This document shows positions 1-4,960 of a stretch of DNA of 8,000 nt, one piece after another. The DNA is from Deltaproteobacteria bacterium (GTDB lineage: Bacteria > Desulfobacterota > Desulfobacteria > Desulfobacterales > UBA11574). The position numbers and the translations under genes are program-made. The stretch covers positions 1-8,000 of the forward strand of contig JAFCZV010000446.1 of the NCBI GenBank assembly GCA_019314155.1, written 5' to 3'. Below the pieces are notes generated by a model, which saw only the letters and a program-made list of their open reading frames with translations, made no database searches and was not told the DNA's origin. Numbering within the stretch: the first letter of the stretch is position 1; each line of letters starts with the position of its first letter.

Positions 1-124
1 GGGCGGCCTTAAAGGTCATCGATCGGTCGGGGGATGCCGCGCGTCGATTTACAATGCAACACCCCTGGCGGCAATAGAGGCACTTGTCGATTTTATGAAG
101 ACATTTGAAAAGAAGAACGGGTGA
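1..124 (+). CDS. serC: Phosphoserine aminotransferase, C-terminal fragment
   Basis: This is the 3' end of a gene that enters from the left edge. Codons begin at base 2, and 40 codons precede a TGA stop at 122-124. The translation contains GLKGHRSVGGCRASIYNA, which matches the conserved C-terminal block of SerC (typically GLKGHR..GG.RASIYNA.P), followed by a helix ending FEKKNG. SerC is a PLP-dependent cytoplasmic enzyme that transaminates 3-phosphohydroxypyruvate to phosphoserine in serine synthesis, and can act on the analogous intermediate in pyridoxal phosphate synthesis. The catalytic lysine and PLP site lie outside the window. The gene converges on the thiolase gene, with a 117-base spacer. 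The identification rests on this tail only, but the motif is distinctive. Confidence 0.86.
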   Translation, partial: GGLKGHRSVGGCRASIYNATPLAAIEALVDFMKTFEKKNG

Positions 125-126
125 TT

Positions 127-210
127 GGACACAGATGAACACAGATTATCAAGATTCTTAGAGTTCAAAATAAAAATATTATCTGTGGATATCTGAGAAA
201 ATCCGTGTCC
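127..210. repeat. Nested imperfect inverted repeat between convergent genes
   Basis: Outer arms GGACACAGAT (127-136) and ATCCGTGTCC (201-210) pair at 9 of 10 positions. Inner arms CACAGAT (140-146) and ATCTGTG (181-187) pair perfectly. The ACAGAT word is also directly repeated inside the left arm. The element lies between the stop codons of serC and fadA, so it could end transcription from both sides, but neither arm is GC-rich and no T-run follows. It resembles a dispersed intergenic repeat rather than a standard terminator. Copies elsewhere in the genome cannot be seen from here. Confidence 0.55.
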
Positions 211-241
211 TATTTATGTTTCCTGTTTAACTAAAGAGATT

Positions 242-1417
242 CTAATCACACAACTCAAACAGTGCCGCAGCCCCCATGCCTCCGCCGATGCACATCGATT
301 CAATGCCGTATTTCACGCCGCGTTCTTTCATGTTGGCAAGAAGGGTTGCGCACAGCTTGGCGCCGGTGCACCCCAGGGGATGCCCCAGTGCGATAGCGCC
401 GCCGTGAATGTTTACCTTTTCCATGTCGATTCCGAGTTCTTTGATGCAATACACTGCCTGGGACGCAAAGGCTTCGTTGATTTCAAAAAGACCGATATCT
501 TTAAGATCCATGCCGGCCATGTTTAAAAGTTTTGGAATGGCGTATCGTGGTCCCACACCCATCTCATCGGCACTGCAACCCACAGTGGTATAGTATTTCA
601 ACTTGGCCACCGGCTTCAGGCCGAGCGCTTCAACTTTTTCCCCACTCATAATAATAGTGGCGGCGGCACCGTCGGTTGTCTGGGAGGAATTCCCCGCTGT
701 AACCGTGCCTCCGGCGGCAAACACCGGATTCAGTCCGGCCAGGCCTTCTATAGTGGAAGGACGGATGCCGTCGTCATGATCGACAATGAAGGTCTCTCTC
801 CTGTAGATGCCGTCCTTATCCTGAACAAACTTGTGGGCCGGCGTTGGAACAAGTTCGGTGAATAGCTTTTTGTTCTTGGCCTCTGCGGCCTTCATTTGAG
901 AGCTATAGGCCAATTCATCCTGTTCTTCCCTCGAAATCTTGTATCGGTTGGCAACGTTTTCTGCCGTTATTCCCATGGAGACGTAAAGATCGGCGTGCTT
1001 TTTTGAATATTCGGGATGGGGTCTGGGGATATTTCCTCCCATGGGCACATATGTCATCGATTCAAGGCCGCCGCCGATGACGACATCCGACCAGCCGGAC
1101 ATGACGCGCAATGCGGCAAGCGCGATGGCCTCAAGACCGGAAGCGCAGAATCTGTTGACTGTTGCACCGGAGACATTTACAGGGAATCCCGCAATCTGGG
1201 AAGCGATCCTTCCAATGTTCAGTCCCTGCTCAGCTTCGGGGAATGCACAGCCGATCATGATGTCATCCACATCATTCATTTCAAGGCTCGGCGTTTTGTC
1301 CATGGCTGATTTCAGGATAAATGACAGCAGGTCTTCCGGACGGGTATCTTTAAAAGCCCCTTTGTTTCTCTTACACCCGGGGGTTCTTATGGATTGTACG
1401 ATGTATGCGTCTCTCAT
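242..1417 (-). CDS. fadA: Acetyl-CoA C-acyltransferase (thiolase) of beta-oxidation
   Basis: This 391-residue thiolase cleaves 3-ketoacyl-CoA with CoA to give acetyl-CoA and a shortened acyl-CoA, the last step of a beta-oxidation cycle. All family signatures are present: nucleophile Cys91 in NRFCASGLEA, NEAFA at 314-318, His346 in GGAIALGHPLGCTGAK, and Cys376 in MCIGGGMGAA. The length is normal for the family. The ATG at 1415-1417 is chosen because it begins the usual thiolase N-terminus (MRDAYIVQSIRTP) and has GGAGG (1426-1430) 8 bases upstream. A longer frame opening at 1477 would begin inside a degenerate repeat and add 20 unrelated residues. The gene lies downstream of the fadN frames on the same strand, 99 bases away, so co-transcription is likely. 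A biosynthetic acetoacetyl-CoA thiolase is possible in principle, but the fadN neighbour favours a degradative role. Confidence 0.93.
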   Translation of the reverse strand: MRDAYIVQSIRTPGCKRNKGAFKDTRPEDLLSFILKSAMDKTPSLEMNDVDDIMIGCAFPEAEQGLNIGRIASQIAGFPVNVSGATVNRFCASGLEAIALAALRVMSGWSDVVIGGGLESMTYVPMGGNIPRPHPEYSKKHADLYVSMGITAENVANRYKISREEQDELAYSSQMKAAEAKNKKLFTELVPTPAHKFVQDKDGIYRRETFIVDHDDGIRPSTIEGLAGLNPVFAAGGTVTAGNSSQTTDGAAATIIMSGEKVEALGLKPVAKLKYYTTVGCSADEMGVGPRYAIPKLLNMAGMDLKDIGLFEINEAFASQAVYCIKELGIDMEKVNIHGGAIALGHPLGCTGAKLCATLLANMKERGVKYGIESMCIGGGMGAAALFELCD

Positions 1418-1425
1418 TTTTATTT

Positions 1426-1430
1426 CCTCC
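1426..1430 (-). promoter_or_regulatory. Ribosome binding site that fixes the fadA start
   Basis: GGAGG on the minus strand lies 8 bases before the ATG at 1417. It supports the 391-residue thiolase over the longer frame beginning at 1477, which has no comparable site. Confidence 0.8.
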
Positions 1431-1435
1431 TTTAT

Positions 1436-1506
1436 TTCGTCATTGGTCATTTGAATCGGCGAATCACTGAGTGACAAGTAACGAGTGACGAATGACCAAT
1501 AACGAA
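1436..1506. repeat. Inverted repeat in the fadN-fadA gap
   Basis: The 16-base arm at 1436-1451 (TTCGTCATTGGTCATT) pairs with 1491-1506 at 15 of 16 positions, leaving a 39-base loop. The central ten pairs, ATTGGTCATT/AATGACCAAT, are perfect. The right arm belongs to the adjoining 7-bp array. In the minus-strand transcript the structure sits between the fadN stop and the fadA ribosome binding site, where it could affect mRNA processing or the relative output of the two genes. That role is inferred. Confidence 0.6.
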
Positions 1507-1519
1507 TAACAAATAACTA
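1471..1519. repeat. Seven-copy degenerate 7-bp tandem array
   Basis: Seven consecutive heptamers read GTGACAA, GTAACGA, GTGACGA, ATGACCA, ATAACGA, ATAACAA and ATAACTA, giving a consensus of about RTRACNA. The last unit overlaps the stop codon of the fadN 3' frame. Two heptamers in opposite orientation (about 1437-1450) complete the inverted repeat described separately. The array has no convincing coding role. Confidence 0.75.
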
Positions 1520-2821
1520 GTTCCTTAGGGGTTTGCCGGTTTTCAGCATATGTTCAACCCGTGCGATGGTCTTTTCTTCTTTCCAGAAATCGACAAAGGC
1601 CTCTCTTTCAAGTTTGAGTATTAAGTCTTCTTCGACGGTGCTGTTGTCTCTGATATCTCCGCCACTGATGACATAAGCGATTCTTCTGGCCAGAAAAGCG
1701 TCATATTCGGTGATGAATTTTCCTTTCAGCATGTTGAAGATCTCCACATCGATCATGCCCTGGGCGGCCTGCCCAAGAACCTTTATCGGTCGCTTCACCG
1801 GCGGCGCATAGCCTTCGTCGACCATCTTCAGAACTTCACCGATCAGATAATCCCGGTTAAAAACGATTCTGTCTTTGGGCCCTAAGAATCCGTTGGCTCT
1901 GGCTTCGGCGGCAGACATGGATACCTGGGCCATTGCGATGGACATGAACACCGGAACAAAGAATTTTGCATGGTCAATGTCGGTGACCGGATCAGGAATT
2001 GTACTGATGAACTTTTTCCACAAGTTTAAACATCCGCCTCCGGCCGGCAGCAAGCCGACGCCGATCTCCACCAGGCCCATGTAAAGTTCGGCATGGGCCA
2101 CGATTCTGTCGGCACCAAGGCATACCTCGCACCCTCCTCCAAGGGTCATTCCATATGGGGCTGCCACCACAGGAAAGGTCGAATATCTTCCTTTTTGAAT
2201 TCCATCCTGGGCTTCTTTTAGAAAAGCATCGATGTCGGAAAATTTTCCTTCCTTTGCCAGGCCGGCCATGAAAAAGAGATCACCGCCCGCCGAGAAAGCT
2301 CCCGGCATCCCACCGGCCTGGTTTCCGATAACAAGCCCCGAACCGTTGGCATCCACATGCTCCATGGCTTCATGCTGAAAATCGATAATCTCTTTGTTGA
2401 GCGCATTCATCTTGGTGTGAAATTCCAGACAGTATACACCGTCGTCAAGGTCGATCAACGATGCGGATGAACAGGATTTAACGACTTTATCTGCGCCCTT
2501 TAAGGCATTCAGAGAAACAATGTTTTTGCTGGTAATAACCTCTATGTAGTTTTCGGTGGTGAAGTCATACGCAAAACGTTTGCCGGTTTCGGTTTTGTAA
2601 AAAGCCGTATTGCCCGCCGTTATCATCTGTTTTATTTTTTCAGGCACTTGGAACCCATCTTTTTCCATCTTTTCCACCGAGGCCTCAAGGCCTATGGCAT
2701 CCCAGGTTTCAAAGGGACCCATCTCAAAATTAAATCCCCATTTCATGGCATTGTCGATTTCAACGATGGTGTCTGAAATTTCGGACATCCTGTTGGCCGC
2801 GTATATCAGGCCGTTTGCCAC
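1517..2821 (-). CDS. FadN C-terminal half: interdomain region plus enoyl-CoA hydratase
   Basis: This open frame codes for the second half of the FadN-type fusion. Residues 1-100 or so continue the dehydrogenase helical region and linker. From about residue 125 the frame is a crotonase-fold enoyl-CoA hydratase, which hydrates trans-2-enoyl-CoA to 3-hydroxyacyl-CoA. Visible signatures are AFSAGGDLFF (175-184), forming the oxyanion-hole loop, GGGCE with Glu232, and VEIGVGLLPAGGG with Glu252; the two glutamates occupy the catalytic positions of the family. The only start available is a GTG at 2819-2821 without a convincing ribosome binding site. Homologous sequence (AIVYGKDKGAAYAWKVV) continues upstream in the same frame to about 2875, so this is not a natural protein start. 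It overlaps the 5' frame by 16 bases. As an independent protein it would probably be unstable or untranslated. Confidence 0.8.
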   Translation of the reverse strand: MANGLIYAANRMSEISDTIVEIDNAMKWGFNFEMGPFETWDAIGLEASVEKMEKDGFQVPEKIKQMITAGNTAFYKTETGKRFAYDFTTENYIEVITSKNIVSLNALKGADKVVKSCSSASLIDLDDGVYCLEFHTKMNALNKEIIDFQHEAMEHVDANGSGLVIGNQAGGMPGAFSAGGDLFFMAGLAKEGKFSDIDAFLKEAQDGIQKGRYSTFPVVAAPYGMTLGGGCEVCLGADRIVAHAELYMGLVEIGVGLLPAGGGCLNLWKKFISTIPDPVTDIDHAKFFVPVFMSIAMAQVSMSAAEARANGFLGPKDRIVFNRDYLIGEVLKMVDEGYAPPVKRPIKVLGQAAQGMIDVEIFNMLKGKFITEYDAFLARRIAYVISGGDIRDNSTVEEDLILKLEREAFVDFWKEEKTIARVEHMLKTGKPLRN

Positions 2822-3948
2822 AACTTTCCAGGCATACGCGGCGCCTTTGTCTTTTCCGTAGACGATGGCTTTAATTTTTTCAGTGTTTTCGCTTTTTTAG
2901 CTTCGGCAAGACACGGAAAGTCGGCGGGTTCATATTCCGAATATTCAAAAGTCTTAGGATCGATAACCTTTCGGATCTTCTTCCATTCGGGCGTCAAGTC
3001 GGTTTTATAGAAACCGCTGTTGGCTTTCTTTCCCAGAAGGTTCTTTTCGATCATCTTATCTACAAACTCAGGCAGAATAAAGCTGTCTCTCTGCTCATCG
3101 TCAACAACCAGTTCATAAGTGTTTTTGGCCACATGGCCCAAGGTGTCCAGGCCGACAATGTCACATGTCTTGAACATGGCGGTTTTGGGTCTGCCCATGG
3201 CGGTGCCGAAAAGGGCATCCACCTCGGGAATCGTGAGACCGTCCTCAAGCATGACTTGCATGGCCTTTACCATCCCCTGGACACCGATCCTGTTTCCAAC
3301 GAAATTGGGTGTATCTTTCGCCATAACGATCCCTTTGCCGAGGATCCGTTCCCCGAAGTCGGTCATAAATTCGATGACCTCGGGAAGTGTTTCTTCTCCT
3401 GCGATAATTTCCAGAAGATGCATGTACCGTACCGGATTAAAAAAATGCGTCCCCAGAAAATGCTGTTTAAAGTCGAGGCTGAGCCCTTCGGACATGGCTT
3501 TTAAAGGAAGCCCCGATGTATTCGAAGAAACAATGGCGCCGGTTTTTCTTTTTGTATCGATGCGTTTAAAAAGATCCTGCTTAATTTTCAGGTTTTCCAC
3601 AACCACTTCCACAATCCAATCGCAACTTGAAATTTTGTCGAAATCGTCTTCCAGGTTGCCGATGGTAATACGATCGACATCTTTTTTCTGCATGAAAAGT
3701 GATGGGTGCGACATCAAAACCGCATCCAAACCGGTTTTTACAATCCTGTTTCTGGCCGTAGGGTCCTCTTTTTCAGCATCCGTTAAGTCAAACGGAACGA
3801 TATCGAGTAACAGCGTTTTTATGCCGGCACCGGCCAAAAGAGCAGCGATTCCTCCGCCCATAATACCAGAACCGATAACCGCTGCCTGCCTATACCAGAA
3901 CCGATAACCGCTGCCTGCCTTATTTTTCTTGTCATGATAACCTCCCAA
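2806..3948 (-). CDS. FadN N-terminal half: 3-hydroxyacyl-CoA dehydrogenase
   Basis: This frame holds the dehydrogenase that oxidises L-3-hydroxyacyl-CoA with NAD. Counted from the TTG at 3948, it shows the Rossmann loop GSGIMG (26-31), SSNTSGLPL (141-149), GTHFFNP with catalytic His168, Glu180 and DTPNFVGNRI with Asn215. It ends with about 20 out-of-frame residues (KPSSTEKTKAPRMPGK and on) caused by the missing A at 2875-2880. The first 20 residues are also not native: they are read out of frame through the first copy of a 29-bp duplication. The TTG overlaps the ribosome binding site GGGAGG that serves the native ATG at 3935, so it is a poor start. It is, however, the nearest start in frame with the dehydrogenase, since 13 extra bases plus the 29-bp insertion make 42. 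The intact gene would begin at 3935. Confidence 0.8.
   Translation of the reverse strand: MGGYHDKKNKAGSGYRFWYRQAAVIGSGIMGGGIAALLAGAGIKTLLLDIVPFDLTDAEKEDPTARNRIVKTGLDAVLMSHPSLFMQKKDVDRITIGNLEDDFDKISSCDWIVEVVVENLKIKQDLFKRIDTKRKTGAIVSSNTSGLPLKAMSEGLSLDFKQHFLGTHFFNPVRYMHLLEIIAGEETLPEVIEFMTDFGERILGKGIVMAKDTPNFVGNRIGVQGMVKAMQVMLEDGLTIPEVDALFGTAMGRPKTAMFKTCDIVGLDTLGHVAKNTYELVVDDEQRDSFILPEFVDKMIEKNLLGKKANSGFYKTDLTPEWKKIRKVIDPKTFEYSEYEPADFPCLAEAKKAKTLKKLKPSSTEKTKAPRMPGKLWQTA
2875..2880 (-). other. One-base frameshift site in an A-run of fadN
   Basis: The minus strand reads CTG AAA AAA TTA AAG here. The upstream dehydrogenase frame and the downstream hydratase frame are offset by one base at this point. 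Seven A residues instead of six would give L-K-K-I-K-A-I-V-Y-G and fuse the two halves. A six-base run is short for efficient polymerase slippage, and no standard slippery heptamer with a clear downstream pseudoknot is obvious. A deletion or base-calling error is the simplest explanation. Confidence 0.75.
3863..3920. repeat. Exact 29-bp tandem duplication inside the fadN start region
   Basis: Bases 3863-3891 and 3892-3920 are identical over all 29 positions. The unit encodes most of the Rossmann loop (RQAAVIGSGI on the minus strand). Because 29 is not a multiple of three, two copies break the reading frame from the native ATG, and one copy restores a normal FadN N-terminus. Replication slippage or an assembly artefact could have produced it. 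Confidence 0.92.
3941..3946 (-). promoter_or_regulatory. Ribosome binding site of fadN
   Basis: GGGAGG on the minus strand lies 5 bases before the ATG at 3933-3935. It marks that ATG, which starts the MTRKIRQAAVIGSG.. sequence once one copy of the 29-bp duplication is removed, as the original start. The TTG at 3948 lies directly upstream of and overlaps this site. Confidence 0.75.
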
Positions 3949-3965
3949 CTCCGGTCTTTCCGGAG
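3949..3965 (-). other. Small hairpin beside the fadN ribosome binding site
   Basis: The minus strand reads CTCCGG-AAAGA-CCGGAG, a perfect 6-bp stem with a 5-base loop that ends 2 bases before the GGGAGG of fadN. It is near enough to affect ribosome access in the leader, but that effect is inferred. No T-run follows, so it is not a terminator. Confidence 0.45.
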
Positions 3966-4032
3966 AACTTTATGAAATTAATAAAAAGATTTACGTTCAT
4001 TTGGAAAACTATATGGCTTTAAATTGAAATTG

Positions 4033-4048
4033 ATGAATGATCATTCAT
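4033..4048. promoter_or_regulatory. Perfect 16-bp palindrome, likely operator of the fad operon
   Basis: ATGAATGATCATTCAT is perfectly symmetrical. It lies one base downstream of the proposed -10 of the minus-strand fad promoter, where a bound repressor would block initiation. The half-sites TGAATGA and TCATTCA are those known for Bacillus FadR, a TetR-family repressor released by long-chain acyl-CoA. In the Bacillus consensus four bases separate them, whereas here they abut. Read as ATGAAT-N4-ATTCAT the site has a relative at 4217-4232. No regulator gene is in the window, so the cognate protein is inferred. Confidence 0.65.
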
Positions 4049-4049
4049 T

Positions 4050-4079
4050 TGTTTAGCAGAACATTACTCTGTGTGTCAA
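4050..4079 (-). promoter_or_regulatory. Promoter of the fadN-fadA operon
   Basis: On the minus strand a perfect -35 box TTGACA (4074-4079) is followed by an 18-base spacer and TAAACA (4050-4055). TGC directly before the -10 makes it an extended -10. The -10 itself matches the sigma-70 consensus at only three of six positions, but the -35 and the TGn element compensate. The operator palindrome begins just past the -10. The start of transcription would fall near 4043, leaving a leader of about 105 bases before fadN. Confidence 0.55.
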
Positions 4080-4187
4080 GAAAAAAACAGCGGCTTTTTC
4101 CTCGGCATTTAAAAGTCCTAAAATTAATTTATTAACAATAGGTTATAAGATAAAAAAGACACGATATCTACCCAATGAAAATCCATA

Positions 4188-4209
4188 TTCAGTGCTTTTT
4201 AACACTGAA
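4188..4209. other. AT-rich stem-loop in the fad upstream region
   Basis: TTCAGTG (4188-4194) and CACTGAA (4203-4209) form a perfect 7-bp stem around an 8-base loop that contains a T-run. It lies 7 bases before the second palindrome. It could be a weak structure in a transcript or another protein-binding site; nothing in the sequence decides. Confidence 0.35.
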
Positions 4210-4216
4210 AATTCAA

Positions 4217-4232
4217 ATGAATAAAAATTCAT
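4217..4232. promoter_or_regulatory. Second ATGAAT-N4-ATTCAT palindrome, possible auxiliary operator
   Basis: ATGAATAAAAATTCAT matches the operator at 4033-4048 at 13 of 16 positions. Every mismatch falls in the central four bases, so both half-sites are identical. The symmetry continues one base on each side. It lies 184 bp from the first site, a distance compatible with a second binding site for the same dimeric regulator. The region is AT-rich, so chance cannot be excluded. Confidence 0.45.
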
Positions 4233-4248
4233 TTTACAGAAATAAGCA

Positions 4249-4278
4249 TTGCTAAACAGCGTTGTTTGCGGGTATAAA
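4249..4278 (+). promoter_or_regulatory. Possible plus-strand promoter
   Basis: TTGCTA (4249-4254), an 18-base spacer and TATAAA (4273-4278) give four of six and five of six matches to the sigma-70 boxes. If used, transcription would run toward the gene at 4609 with a leader of about 320 bases. This is a pattern match in AT-rich DNA and is tentative. Confidence 0.3.
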
Positions 4279-4365
4279 ATCGTAAACCAATTTATTTGGT
4301 CGTTAAGTACATAGTCCTCAGGGCTAGATCAGAAACAATTGGCTTTGCCAGTAAATTATTCGACG

Positions 4366-4489
4366 GGAATAATGGAATAATGGAATGATGGGTTACGGAC
4401 TGCCACCTACTTTATAAGATACATGGGCATTTTGATAGTCCCAAATTGGGAACGTGCCGATTTCCGACCCAATATTCCAATATTCCAGC
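4366..4489. repeat. Octamer arrays in inverted orientation
   Basis: The left arm is three octamers, GGAATAAT, GGAATAAT and GGAATGAT (4366-4389), followed by GGG. The right arm starts CCC (4468-4470) and continues with two AATATTCC units and a degraded third ending TTCC. The inner 19 bases of each arm (4374-4392 and 4468-4486) pair at 16 positions. About 75 bases lie between, including the palindrome TCCCAAATTGGGA. The element could fold into a long hairpin or be a decayed non-autonomous repeat. It has no coding capacity. Confidence 0.6.
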
Positions 4490-4568
4490 CTTCCAACCAC
4501 GTGCAATGCGATGTTAATCACACTCCTATGGGGTGGCACCAAAGCCTGGCCCTCTGGACCAAGCCTGT

Positions 4569-4581
4569 CCCGCTTTGCGGG
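4569..4581. other. GC-rich hairpin upstream of the small conserved gene
   Basis: CCCGC-TTT-GCGGG forms a 5-bp stem with a 3-base loop. It lies 13 bases before the GAGG ribosome binding site of the gene at 4609. No T-run follows directly, so it is not a clear terminator. It could affect the leader of the downstream transcript. Confidence 0.35.
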
Positions 4582-4608
4582 GGATTCTTTACTTGAGGAA
4601 CGAAAAAC

Positions 4609-4932
4609 ATGGCAAAAGAAAACGACGTTGTTCTCCTATTCTTTGAAGACAAGCCGATATCATTCGCGAGAATTGAAGACATTTCTCCGGACGTCAAAAA
4701 AGACTGGTATCATGTAAAACTTCTTTTGTTGCAGGTGCCTCTTCAGGTGGTTACCTGGATTTTGCGCGATATTTATATCGATGGTCAGGAATTTACCATG
4801 GATGGGAAGAAGGTTCGTCTGGAACCGGTGGTTTGCCCCCATGATCCCCAACGGTCTGAGAAACAACAAAAAAGCCCTGAAAGGCCCGGTGATCCAAAAG
4901 TGATATCATTGGCTGATCTAAAGAAAAAATGA
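4609..4932 (+). CDS. Small conserved-looking protein of unknown function
   Basis: This 107-residue soluble protein has no signal peptide or membrane segment and no motif I can tie to a function. Residues 1-75 look like a compact mixed alpha/beta domain: alternating hydrophobics in VVLLFFEDKPISFARIED, then DWYHVKLLLLQVPLQVVTWI, then an acidic/aromatic turn and GKKVRLEPVV. From about residue 78 the chain is a charged, proline- and lysine-rich tail ending in KKK, probably disordered. The start has GAGG (4595-4598) 10 bases upstream. The gene lies 28 bases before dusB on the same strand, so the two are probably co-transcribed, which hints at an RNA- or translation-related role but does not show one. 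The overall look recalls uncharacterised proteins of sulfate-reducing Desulfobacterota, though I cannot search to confirm. Confidence 0.75.
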   Translation: MAKENDVVLLFFEDKPISFARIEDISPDVKKDWYHVKLLLLQVPLQVVTWILRDIYIDGQEFTMDGKKVRLEPVVCPHDPQRSEKQQKSPERPGDPKVISLADLKKK

Positions 4933-4960
4933 TCGTGACCAAAACTAAGTATTTCAAATC

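Larger units (their letters stand above)
1517..3935 (-). pseudogene. fadN: fadN-type 3-hydroxyacyl-CoA dehydrogenase/enoyl-CoA hydratase, frame broken twice
   Basis: Read as one gene this encodes a fused beta-oxidation enzyme with the dehydrogenase domain first and the hydratase domain second. That is the order of Bacillus FadN; E. coli FadB has the reverse order. The intact product would be about 796 residues, close to the usual length. The native ATG at 3933-3935 is preceded by GGGAGG (3941-3946) with a 5-base gap. Two lesions break the frame. An exact 29-bp tandem duplication (3863-3920) follows the start; reading from the ATG then gives 38 codons and stops at 3819-3821. One A is missing from the run at 2875-2880; restoring it joins the halves as ..LKKIKAIVYGKD... 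Removing one duplicate copy restores MTRKIRQAAVIGSGIMGGG. No other stops or lost motifs are seen, so the lesions are recent or are sequencing/assembly errors. The two halves are also listed separately. Confidence 0.72.
3949..4608. other. 660-base gene-free regulatory region
   Basis: No credible gene lies between the fadN leader and the small gene at 4609. The left part (3949-4300) is strongly AT-rich and carries the fad promoter, its operator, a second palindrome and two small hairpins. The right part (4360-4600) has an inverted octamer repeat around a 13-base palindrome TCCCAAATTGGGA (4439-4451), then a CCCGC-TTT-GCGGG hairpin (4569-4581) close to the next gene. A short frame starting at 4454 overlaps the real gene and looks like chance. 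Confidence 0.6.

Noticed and set aside
1418..1477. Longer thiolase start at 1477
   Set aside because: The 20 extra residues come from the heptamer repeat and a ribosome binding site; the ATG at 1417 has GGAGG upstream and gives the usual family N-terminus.
1471..1519. CRISPR array
   Set aside because: The repeat unit is 7 bp without unique spacers, and no cas gene is present.
2806..2890. Programmed -1 frameshift linking the two fadN halves
   Set aside because: The site G AAA AAA TTA lacks a standard X XXY YYZ heptamer and no strong downstream structure is evident. The other lesion in the same gene makes decay or sequence error more likely, so it was kept only as an alternative.
3119..3907. 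262-codon plus-strand frame opposite the fadN dehydrogenase
   Set aside because: It is an antisense shadow of a strongly conserved gene; its translation shows no domain and is rich in serine and methionine from complementary codons.
4454..4717. 87-codon plus-strand frame beginning in the octamer repeat region
   Set aside because: It starts inside the repeat, has no ribosome site, overlaps the well-supported gene at 4609 in another frame, and has no recognisable protein pattern.
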